From Clostridium sp. OM02-18AC (GTDB lineage: Bacteria > Bacillota > Clostridia > Lachnospirales > Lachnospiraceae), in assembly GCF_003481825.1 (NCBI RefSeq), contig NZ_QULW01000004.1:62001-126000 (forward strand): a DNA stretch of 64,000 bases, read 5' to 3'. The translations under genes were made by a program, and so were the position numbers. The notes below the pieces were generated by a model, which saw nothing but the letters and a program-made list of their open reading frames with translations, had not been told where the DNA came from and searched no databases. Below, piece by piece: positions 53,188 through 60,906 of the stretch (the stretch's first letter is position 1; every line of letters begins with the position of its first letter).

Positions 53188-54777
53188 ATGATGTACTTTC
53201 TGCACACACTAAAACAGTTATTAGACCCGCACATCCTGCGGCTGGAGACACATCAGGATTTTCTTTCCATCCCCGGCGTCCTTCTTTTAGAGCAGGCTGA
53301 CCAGTACGACCCGCAATTTTTGTGTATTGCAGATGCCGCTGTTTCCGCTTCCATTTTAACAACACATAAACAGGGCTGTCTCATCAGCGCCGGAAGCTCT
53401 GAAGAACTGCTCCGTCTCTCCTGCCCGGAGCAGATGTGCCTGATTGTTACCGATCTGTCTGCCATTGCACTGAACAATCTGTTAAACAGTATGCTGTTTG
53501 AGAAGAACCGGATCTTAAACGAACTATCCCAGACATCCCCGTACCAGCTCAGTCATCTGATCCAGCTGGCACACCAGATTTCCGATGCCTCTTTCGCGAT
53601 CCTGGACAGCAGCTCTTCCTTTCTCTATGACAGCATCCGTCTGGAGGATAATGACTTTTTTGCGCCGCTCATCCAGAAAAAGCAGCCGCTCCATGAGCTG
53701 GTCCGCGACCTGTTCGGCATAGCCGCCTACCCGGATACCCCGCTCTTTCGCACCGCTGCACAGTCCGGTGCCGACCGCACGGTTCTGCTCTTACCGTTTC
53801 TTCGAAACCCGGACAATTACCTGCTCTGCTGTGCAGATTCCGATAATCCTGCAGTCTGCCTCACAGCCATGATTTTCCGGGATCAGTGCGAACCATTGCT
53901 TTCCGGGCGCACCAAAGTATCAACCGAACACGGTCTTTCCTTTCCGCTTTTCTTTTCTCGTCTGATGTCAGAAAGCGGGAACTCAGACGATGCGCTGATG
54001 ATCATGCTTCACAGCATTGCCAATCCACCGCAAAAGAACATGCGCCTGCTTTTGATCCGTTCTGAGCTTTGTCCGGAAGGAAGCACACGCCTTTCCCTGG
54101 ATTATCTGGTAAAACCGATCAGCCGCTGCTTTCCAAAAGCAAACCTGGCTGTAACCGCCACGGAACTGGTTGTACTGCTCTCTTCCGATACGGCTTACTG
54201 CCCGCTCCCGATCGACACAGAATCTTTCGAACAGGTTCTGGAAGAACAGAAGGCTATTGCCATCCTGAGCAATCCGTTTACCTCGATCATGTCCATGCGG
54301 GTCACCTGCCGCATGTGCGAACGCCTCTTCCCCATTGCCATGACGGTAAAGCAGCCGGATGAGAAACGCTGCATGTCCTTCGGACGCTACACCCAGTACA
54401 ATGTCATCGACATCTGTGCACGCTCCATCGCATCGCTGTATGGTGGAAGTGATATCGTCATCCTGACGCATCCGGGTGTGGTCAACCTGACCCGCTATGA
54501 CCGAGCCAATGGCACCAACCTGCGCGATATCATGTTCTATTACCTGATGAACGACCGCAACATTGCCCGTACCAGCGCGGAAATGTTTCTGCACCGCAAT
54601 ACCCTGATCTACAAGATCAAAAAGATCGAAGAACTGATCGGCGAATCGATGGACGACCCTTATCTGCGCCACGCCCTGATCTTTTCCTGTCTCCTCTTAC
54701 GTTACCGGGAGCTCTATCAGCGCGAGGGCGTTTCCTTCTCCAAGCTCAGCGCAGTAAAACCGCGGCCGGCACACTAG
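53188..54777 (+). CDS. PucR-type transcriptional regulator 3
   Basis: This 529-aa protein carries the C-terminal PucR/CdaR HTH at about 460-520 (LRDIMFYYLMNDRNIARTSAEMFLHRNTLIYKIKKIEELI). The N-terminal region contains SSSSFLYDS and a probable sensing domain similar to regulators 1 and 4. AGGAG lies 8 nt before the ATG. It is divergent from GRE3 and lies upstream of GRE4 in the same direction, so either or both could be its targets. Confidence 0.88.
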   Translation: MMYFLHTLKQLLDPHILRLETHQDFLSIPGVLLLEQADQYDPQFLCIADAAVSASILTTHKQGCLISAGSSEELLRLSCPEQMCLIVTDLSAIALNNLLNSMLFEKNRILNELSQTSPYQLSHLIQLAHQISDASFAILDSSSSFLYDSIRLEDNDFFAPLIQKKQPLHELVRDLFGIAAYPDTPLFRTAAQSGADRTVLLLPFLRNPDNYLLCCADSDNPAVCLTAMIFRDQCEPLLSGRTKVSTEHGLSFPLFFSRLMSESGNSDDALMIMLHSIANPPQKNMRLLLIRSELCPEGSTRLSLDYLVKPISRCFPKANLAVTATELVVLLSSDTAYCPLPIDTESFEQVLEEQKAIAILSNPFTSIMSMRVTCRMCERLFPIAMTVKQPDEKRCMSFGRYTQYNVIDICARSIASLYGGSDIVILTHPGVVNLTRYDRANGTNLRDIMFYYLMNDRNIARTSAEMFLHRNTLIYKIKKIEELIGESMDDPYLRHALIFSCLLLRYRELYQREGVSFSKLSAVKPRPAH

Positions 54778-54932
54778 ATGCCTGCCGCGGCACTTCGTTT
54801 TTTCCTTTCGGCTCTTCTGCTTCCCTGTTTTTCTGCTTTCCGGCTTTCCTGTTTTCTTTCCTGTTTTTCTTCGTTCCTTCCTGTTTTTCTGAAATTGTCT
54901 TGTGATTTTCGCACAGATTCCCTCCGTTCCAC

Positions 54933-54938
54933 TGTGCA
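54933..54938. promoter_or_regulatory. TGTGCA site upstream of GRE4
   Basis: A TGTGCA half-site lies 98 nt before the GRE4 start, near a GCACAGATT also present at 41810. The rest of 54778-55029 is T/C-rich with no gene. Confidence 0.35.
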
Positions 54939-55035
54939 TCTCTTACAACTTTCCGCGAATCTTTCCCATTTTCTTGCATTCTCACCCCCGATAATGTTAC
55001 CTTTTTATCAGAGATGATCAAGGAGGTTTATGAAT

Positions 55036-57447
55036 ATGACAGACCGCGTAAAACGCATGAAAGAAAGTCTCCGCATCAGCAAATATCCGCTGTGTGTAGA
55101 ACTGTTCCGCCTTGCAAATGAATCACTGGAGAAAACCGGAGGCGAGCCGATGCTGCTGCGCCGTTCCAAGCTCCATGCCAATATCTTAGACAATATCACC
55201 ATCTTCATTGAGCCGGAGGATCTGCTGTGCGGTTCCGGCGCATCCAAACCGTTTGGCCTGGAAATGCAGTACGAGTATGGTGTCTGGACCAAGGATGAGG
55301 TCGAGAGCTTAAAGAGCGAGATCTACACCATCACCCCGGAAGATGAGGAAGAACTTTACCGCTTAAACGAGCAGTTCGCCGGCAACACCGCAAACTCCAA
55401 CCTGGTAGAAACCATGGGCAAATCTTTAGGACAGAACGATCGTCTGTGGCCGTTTATGAAATCCGGCACCATCCTTCCGCCATGGAAAGATAAGACCGGC
55501 GGTTCCGGCGGCGGCTTCGCAATGTCCGGATATGGCCTTGGACCTGGCTTCTCCCTGGTTGCCGTGGATTACGCAAAAATTTTAAACAAAGGCGCAAAGA
55601 GCATTATCGAAGAAGCAAAGGAATGCTTAAAGAATCTGCGCTATGAAAGCCCGGACATCATCGAAAAACGTGATTTCTGGGAAGGCGTCATCATCGTATT
55701 CGAGGCATGGGTCCGCTTCGCAAACCGCTATGCAGACCTGGCTGAAAAAATGGCTGCCGAAGAAAAAGATGAAAAACGTGCTGCTGAGTTAAAAGAAATG
55801 GCCCGCATCTGCCGCAAGGTTCCTTACGAGCCGGCTGATACCTTCCGCGAGGCACTGCAGAGCTTCTGGTTCACATTCTTAATGTGCTGCCCTAGCCCGA
55901 CCACCAGTGCAGGCCGTTTTGACCAGTACATGTATCCGTTCTACAAAAAAGATATCGAAGCCGGCATCATCACCGATGATGAGGTTTTAGAGCTGTTAGA
56001 GATCATGCGCTGCAAGTGCATGAAGATCAACCGTGTATCCGGCAAGGCAAACCGCGCCAAGAATGCAGGTATGGCAAAATGGTACAACTGGACCATCGGC
56101 GGCGTGAAGGCAGATGGCAGCGATGCGACCAACGAACTCTCTTACCTGCTTCTGGAAGCAGCGCAGGATACCCACCTGCCACACCATACCGTAACCGTCC
56201 GTGTTCATAAGAACACCCCGATGAAGCTGATGATCAAAGCACTGGAATGTGTCCGCAGCGGTATCGGCATGCCGGCCTTTGTCGGCGATGAAAGCTATAT
56301 TAACTTCTTCGCAAAACAGAGCCCGACCAACTGCCTCCCGATCGAGGATGCCCGTGACTGGTGTTGCACCGGTTGTGTAGATGGCAACGTTCAGGCACAG
56401 ACCCGTACCCAGGTAGCCTGCTTCTTCATCATCCCGCAGGCAATGGATATCGCCCTTCACAATGGCTACTGCCGCTACACCAAAGAAATGGTCGGCAAGG
56501 AAGTCGGCGATGTCACAAAGATGGAAACCTTTGACGAGATCAAAGAAGCTGTCTTCGATGAAATCCGCCACCTCATGCGCATGGCAAACGAGCGCATCAA
56601 CGTAGAGATGATCGCAGAGCGTGATCTGTTCCCGGATGTATTCCGCTCCAGCCTGATGAAAGACGGCGTAAAAGTCGGAAAAGATATGTTCAACCGCCGC
56701 TTCCAATTTGAGAACGGTGCCGTACTTGGCGCTGTTGGCGCAGTCAATGCCGGAAATGGTCTGTATGCGATCAAGAAACTCATCTTTGATGAGAAGAAAT
56801 ATACCATGGCACAGTTAATGGAAGCCCTGGATGCTGACTGGGAAGGCTACGACGAGATGCGTGCTGATTTTGCTTCCCAGCCAAAATACGGCAACAACAT
56901 TCCGGAAGTCGATGCATTTGTAGCTGACATGTACAAGCTACATGCTGACACCTGCTTAAGTCTTCCGTGTGTATACGGCGACACCTTAAAGCCGAACGCA
57001 ATCTCAATTTCCGCTCACCAGCCAGGCGGCGCAGTAACCGGCGCAACCCCGGACGGCAGAAAGGGCGGCGAGATCTTAGCCGACGCATCCCTGTCTCCGG
57101 CTCACGGAACCGACACCCACGGTCCGATCGCAGTCTTCCAGAGTGCGATGAAGGTAGACCAGGATCCATACCAGGGAACTTTGATGAACATGAAATTCCA
57201 CCCTTCCGCATTAAAGAGCGAATCCGATCTGGAAAAACTTGGAAGCATGATCCAGACTTATTTAACCCACGGTGGAAAACACGTTCAGTTCAACGTAGTA
57301 AATAAGGAAGAAATGGTTGACGCAAAAGAACATCCGGAAGATCATCCGGAGCTGATCGTGCGCGTAGCCGGCTACAGCGCATACTTCACCAGACTGACCC
57401 CTGGCATTCAGGACGAAGTCATCAACCGTATGGACCACGATCTGTAA
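55036..57447 (+). CDS. Glycyl radical enzyme 4
   Basis: This 803-aa GRE is encoded on the opposite strand to the others. The radical Gly is Gly779 in IVRVAGYSAYF. The catalytic Cys447 lies in WCCTGCVDGNVQAQ, with Asp449 at the position usually Glu and two extra Cys (443, 444) just before it. The glycine-rich TGGSGGGFAMSGYGLGPGF is shared with GRE2. The ATG at 55036 is preferred because AGGAGG lies 9 nt upstream and the start matches GRE1; an ATG two codons earlier is too close. It is flanked by PucR-type regulators 3 and 4, has its own terminator, and depends on the distant activase. Substrate unknown. Confidence 0.91.
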   Translation: MTDRVKRMKESLRISKYPLCVELFRLANESLEKTGGEPMLLRRSKLHANILDNITIFIEPEDLLCGSGASKPFGLEMQYEYGVWTKDEVESLKSEIYTITPEDEEELYRLNEQFAGNTANSNLVETMGKSLGQNDRLWPFMKSGTILPPWKDKTGGSGGGFAMSGYGLGPGFSLVAVDYAKILNKGAKSIIEEAKECLKNLRYESPDIIEKRDFWEGVIIVFEAWVRFANRYADLAEKMAAEEKDEKRAAELKEMARICRKVPYEPADTFREALQSFWFTFLMCCPSPTTSAGRFDQYMYPFYKKDIEAGIITDDEVLELLEIMRCKCMKINRVSGKANRAKNAGMAKWYNWTIGGVKADGSDATNELSYLLLEAAQDTHLPHHTVTVRVHKNTPMKLMIKALECVRSGIGMPAFVGDESYINFFAKQSPTNCLPIEDARDWCCTGCVDGNVQAQTRTQVACFFIIPQAMDIALHNGYCRYTKEMVGKEVGDVTKMETFDEIKEAVFDEIRHLMRMANERINVEMIAERDLFPDVFRSSLMKDGVKVGKDMFNRRFQFENGAVLGAVGAVNAGNGLYAIKKLIFDEKKYTMAQLMEALDADWEGYDEMRADFASQPKYGNNIPEVDAFVADMYKLHADTCLSLPCVYGDTLKPNAISISAHQPGGAVTGATPDGRKGGEILADASLSPAHGTDTHGPIAVFQSAMKVDQDPYQGTLMNMKFHPSALKSESDLEKLGSMIQTYLTHGGKHVQFNVVNKEEMVDAKEHPEDHPELIVRVAGYSAYFTRLTPGIQDEVINRMDHDL

Positions 57448-57527
57448 AGTACTTTTGTCTGATCTGACCATGTTTGATCCGACCATAACCGCAAAAAAGT
57501 AGTAACTGTAAAATAGTCAAACACTGC

Positions 57528-57573
57528 AAAAATCAAGATATCTTCAGCTCACCCTGCAGATATCTTGATTTTT
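57528..57573 (+). terminator. Terminator of GRE4
   Basis: A perfect 16-bp stem, AAAAATCAAGATATCT/AGATATCTTGATTTTT, with a 14-nt loop and T-run follows the GRE4 stop by 80 nt. Confidence 0.9.
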
Positions 57574-57695
57574 TAATTTCTTTTTTATAAAATGGAATTG
57601 CTTTTGAGAACGAAAAAGGCAAAGAAAACAATCAATCTCAGCTGCACCCAGACAAAGGTGCACTGCAACAAACAAAAGAAAGGACTACCTGCTTT

Positions 57696-59273
57696 ATGGA
57701 CATCATGTACATCCTACAGACTCTGGAAAAAACCATCCTGGAACAGCATACCGGCACCTGCACGGACCGGGAATTTCAGGGCATCATTCTTTTAAAAGAC
57801 CAGTCAAAACTTCTGGAGGAGTATCTTTATGTCGGCCGGTATTCCGATGGCATGCGGCTCTTAAAAAAGTGCCCGGCAGACCGCCCCATCACGATGTTTC
57901 TTTCCGCGGAAGACATCAACCAGACCCGGCTCTCCGACTGTAAAAACCACAATGTCGTTGTCTCCGCGCTGGATCTGTTTGAACTGTACAACCGCATCAA
58001 TATCATCCTGTGCAACTACAGGCACTGGAGCAGCACCCTGCGCGAAGCACTGTGCGACGGTCTTACCCTGCCGCAGCTTTTAAACACGGCCTCTGAAATG
58101 ATCCAGTCGCAGATTTATCTTCTAAACTCCGGTTTTAAGCTGATCGTCGGAAACTCCGGTCATTATTTCGATGATCCCATCGGACTGGAACTGGCAGAAA
58201 AGGGAAGCCTCTCATTTGAGCATGCCAGCCAGATCCAGGAGGCCTTTTCTGCCTGTCCGAAAGAAGACTGCTGCAGTTTTTCCGTAAAAGAAGGAGGGCT
58301 GTTCTTTGCCTGCCGCATCCACACAGACGACCGGCACGCTGTAACCGCCCTTCTTGCTGTAAATCCGCAAATGGAACAGATCGATTACCGGCATCTCTTA
58401 CTGGATTTCTGTGATATCGTCGCACATACCTTAAGGGAAAGTCTGGAACTGCTCTTGAACCAGGATACCGTCTGCGCAGAATTTTTCAAGGATCTGACCG
58501 AAGGATTTCTGACCGATGACACCGAGATCCGGAAACGGCTTTCCATGCTGGCCTACCCGGTAAAGGCTTTCTGCGCCTTTGTCCTGGTCCGCCCGGAAAC
58601 ACCGCCGGAGCACAGCAGCCAGCTCAGCTATTTTATGCAGCGGCTGCAGACCATTTTCCCGGAAACCAATATGGCCATCTGCGGAAGCGACATTGTGATC
58701 CTCTTTTCCCAGGAAGAGCGCCCACAGGGAAAATTAGACTTCAATTACGACCGTCTGTCTGCGCTCATGGAACAATTTCATGCCCATGCCGGGGTCAGCA
58801 ATGCTTCCAGACAACGGGTGCGGCTGTTCACCTTATACTCCATCGCATCCGCTACCATACGTCTTGGATGCAAGCTGCACCGTTTTTCCGACGAAGAACA
58901 TGTCTTTTCCTATGAAGATTACAGCATGTATTACATCATTGACCTGTGCGCCACCAAATACATCGAAACCCATCACCATAACGATCTGATCTACCTGATC
59001 CACCCTTCGATCATCAAGATCTGCCGCTATGATGCCGAACACCGCTCCAATCTGCGCGATGTCCTGTATTATTATCTGCTCTGCGGGTGTAGCCTGAATA
59101 AAACAGCTGCTGCCATGTATATGCACCGCAATACTGTACTGAACAAGTTAAACAAGATCAATGAGATCACGGAAATTCCGCTGGAAGACGGCTATACCCG
59201 CCATCGGATGATCATGTCCTGCCTGATCATGCGGTATTATGAGGATTATCTGGGGCTGACCATCCGGCTGTAG
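57696..59273 (+). CDS. PucR-type transcriptional regulator 4
   Basis: This 525-aa protein has the same layout as regulators 1 and 3. The N-terminal sensing part includes TASEMIQSQIYLLNSGFKLIVGNSG. The C-terminal HTH at about 455-515 is LRDVLYYYLLCGCSLNKTAAAMYMHRNTVLNKLNKINEI. An AAAGGA lies 11 nt before the ATG. It follows GRE4 after a strong terminator, so it has separate transcription. It may respond to the GRE4 substrate. Confidence 0.87.
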   Translation: MDIMYILQTLEKTILEQHTGTCTDREFQGIILLKDQSKLLEEYLYVGRYSDGMRLLKKCPADRPITMFLSAEDINQTRLSDCKNHNVVVSALDLFELYNRINIILCNYRHWSSTLREALCDGLTLPQLLNTASEMIQSQIYLLNSGFKLIVGNSGHYFDDPIGLELAEKGSLSFEHASQIQEAFSACPKEDCCSFSVKEGGLFFACRIHTDDRHAVTALLAVNPQMEQIDYRHLLLDFCDIVAHTLRESLELLLNQDTVCAEFFKDLTEGFLTDDTEIRKRLSMLAYPVKAFCAFVLVRPETPPEHSSQLSYFMQRLQTIFPETNMAICGSDIVILFSQEERPQGKLDFNYDRLSALMEQFHAHAGVSNASRQRVRLFTLYSIASATIRLGCKLHRFSDEEHVFSYEDYSMYYIIDLCATKYIETHHHNDLIYLIHPSIIKICRYDAEHRSNLRDVLYYYLLCGCSLNKTAAAMYMHRNTVLNKLNKINEITEIPLEDGYTRHRMIMSCLIMRYYEDYLGLTIRL

Positions 59274-59316
59274 AAAATCAAACGTGCTACTGCTCGAGTG
59301 TTGCACAATCAATAAC

Positions 59317-59368
59317 AAAAAGTCTCTTATGCCGGTGTATCATTTTCACCGGAACATAAGAGACTTTT
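59317..59368. terminator. Bidirectional terminator
   Basis: AAAAAGTCTCTTATG pairs with CATAAGAGACTTTT, with an inner CGGTG/CACCG, between convergent regulator 4 and the hypothetical gene at 59410. Confidence 0.85.
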
Positions 59369-59409
59369 GTTCAAAAGACTTCTTGTTATAAAAACGATTT
59401 GTTATAAAA

Positions 59410-59838
59410 TTACGCGATATTCTGACTGCCGTCTGCACAGATTTCCTTCGCACTGCGTGCATCGTGGGAAAGTCCGTCCGCGTATTTGCGAATGATCTCA
59501 GCTGCATAGCGGATCAGCTCCGGATTTTCATTCTCCTCGATCGGAAGATTACCGTTCGCCTGCTCCAGCAGTTTCTGAAGTGCATTGGCAACCCACAGTA
59601 ATTTCGGAAGACATACCGGATGCTCTGCCTCATGGCACACCTGCATGCTGCTCTCCTGCGTTTCTTTATTGCCGATCATCACGGTATGATATTCCCCATC
59701 TTCGCTTACCCAGATTTCATCTGTGCTTTGGGTCTGTAAAAGACTGCCCAGGCAGATTTCCTGTTCGTCCTGGCCTGTCAGAAATTTTTCTTCGGATTCC
59801 AAAATCAGTTCTGCTAATTTCTTTATGCCTTTGTACAT
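59410..59838 (-). CDS. Hypothetical soluble protein
   Basis: This 142-aa acidic protein (starts MYKGIKKLAELILESEEKF) has no membrane segment and no motif I recognise. A stretch WVSEDGEYHTVMIGN suggests beta strands, and the C-terminal half (LPKLLWVANALQKLLEQAN, ELIRYAAEIIRKYADGL) is helical. GAGG lies 11 nt before the ATG. It is monocistronic between a terminator and the SPFH-module end. Coding status is supported by length and composition only. Confidence 0.6.
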   Translation of the reverse strand: MYKGIKKLAELILESEEKFLTGQDEQEICLGSLLQTQSTDEIWVSEDGEYHTVMIGNKETQESSMQVCHEAEHPVCLPKLLWVANALQKLLEQANGNLPIEENENPELIRYAAEIIRKYADGLSHDARSAKEICADGSQNIA

Positions 59839-59980
59839 CTGTCTTCTTACCTCTTGTCTAACCTAAGATTGTATACTGCGTCCACAACGCATGTTTATTT
59901 TATATATTATAAGGAAATGACAAAATTTGGCAAGTAAGATTCCTGTTCTTTTTTCAGGACATATGACATATTGTATGGAA

Positions 59981-60050
59981 GTTGCTGTTCACAGGTAGGA
60001 ATGTTCTGAACTGAAAATCCCGTTGCCAGGCACGCAAGCGTGAACAGCAG
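59981..60050. repeat. Long variant of the palindromic repeat
   Basis: The 12-nt arms GTTGCTGTTCAC and GTGAACAGCAGC enclose about 45 nt, which include a degenerate copy of the 16869-16912 block (TTCTGAACTGAAAATCCCGT). It lies just past the TPM protein stop. Confidence 0.65.
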
Positions 60051-60056
60051 CGAAAT

Positions 60057-60890
60057 TTAGAATTTTCCGCCACCTCCGCCATGAGTCCGACCGGAGGAAG
60101 AGGTATGTGTACTGCTTCCACCGCCGCCAGAGCTCTTCGGATTCGCCTTTGGTCTTTCCGTTCTGGTCACATGACGGTATAGGAAGAAATCTCCGCTCTT
60201 CGTCACCTTCATGCTGCCCGGACGAACATAATTTTTTGCTTCCTCCTGCATTCTGACACTCTTTAGTTCACTCTTATTGACTCCAACCAACAAAAGTGCG
60301 CCGCCAAGCCCCACAGCAAAGGAAATGCCAAGCCAGATCGCGGACAGCGGCTTTCTCGGCATATGGTCCGTATCGTAGACCTCTCCGTTATTCGCCGCAT
60401 CTATAAAATCATCGCACAATTCTATGTACTTTTCAAAAGCCTCCAGATATTCCCCGTCCGCAAGCTGTGATGTGATTTCTTCCCCGATATACTGGATACC
60501 AGCATCCGTAAAGGCAGTAATGCCATAACCAGATGTAGATAAATACCAGTCACGGTCCTCCAGGCTTACTAAAAGCAGGACTCCGTCACGGTTATCGCCG
60601 TAACCAAAATCACAAACATCATAAAGATAATCTGCATAAGCCTCTGGAGACTGTCCGTTCAGACTGTTTACCAACGTGGCCGTCACATCAAAATTCCGGT
60701 TGTGGCTGATCTCGTCGAGTTCTTCATTGAGCTGGTTTGCATCTTCCTCATCCATCAGGCCATCCGGATTCTGGAAACGACTGTATTCTTCAGAAAACCC
60801 TTCCGTATCTGCAAATGCCGGGACACAGGCAAAAAGGGAAAGGAGACCTGCCGCAAACATAACGGCTGCATATGTTTTTCTCTTTTTCAT
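60057..60890 (-). CDS. TPM-domain membrane protein (YgcG-like)
   Basis: This 277-aa exported protein has a signal peptide (about 1-27, KKRKTYAAVMFAAGLLSLFACVPAFA), then an extracytoplasmic TPM domain (about 35-160, with NRDGVLLLVSLEDRDWYLSTSGYG). A membrane helix (about 180-200) and a cytosolic tail ending in a Gly/Ser-rich SSGGGGSSTHTSSSGRTHGGGGGKF follow. TPM proteins are linked to membrane-protein quality control and phosphatase-like activity. The start at 60890 has GGAGG 9 nt upstream. It is the last gene of a three-gene set with the zinc-ribbon and SPFH genes (16- and 13-nt gaps). Confidence 0.87.
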   Translation of the reverse strand: MKKRKTYAAVMFAAGLLSLFACVPAFADTEGFSEEYSRFQNPDGLMDEEDANQLNEELDEISHNRNFDVTATLVNSLNGQSPEAYADYLYDVCDFGYGDNRDGVLLLVSLEDRDWYLSTSGYGITAFTDAGIQYIGEEITSQLADGEYLEAFEKYIELCDDFIDAANNGEVYDTDHMPRKPLSAIWLGISFAVGLGGALLLVGVNKSELKSVRMQEEAKNYVRPGSMKVTKSGDFFLYRHVTRTERPKANPKSSGGGGSSTHTSSSGRTHGGGGGKF

Positions 60891-60906
60891 CTTCCGTTTC
60901 CTCCCG

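Noticed and set aside
54778..54939. An 80-codon minus-strand Lys/Arg/Glu-rich frame in the gap before GRE4
   Set aside because: Low-complexity composition from T/C-rich DNA; it overlaps the end of regulator 3 and has no motif.
41986..57447. Calling the GREs pyruvate formate-lyases
   Set aside because: PFL has an adjacent Cys-Cys pair at the active site. These have a single catalytic Cys in GC-x-D, and GRE4 has its extra Cys at a different spacing. The activase also has the two-cluster insert that PFL activase lacks.
41986..57447. A bacterial microcompartment locus for GRE metabolism
   Set aside because: No BMC shell proteins, no N-terminal encapsulation extension on the GREs, and no aldehyde dehydrogenase or phosphotransacylase nearby.
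10738..60050. A CRISPR array from the recurring palindromes
   Set aside because: Copies are dispersed over 50 kb, not regularly spaced, and no cas genes are present.
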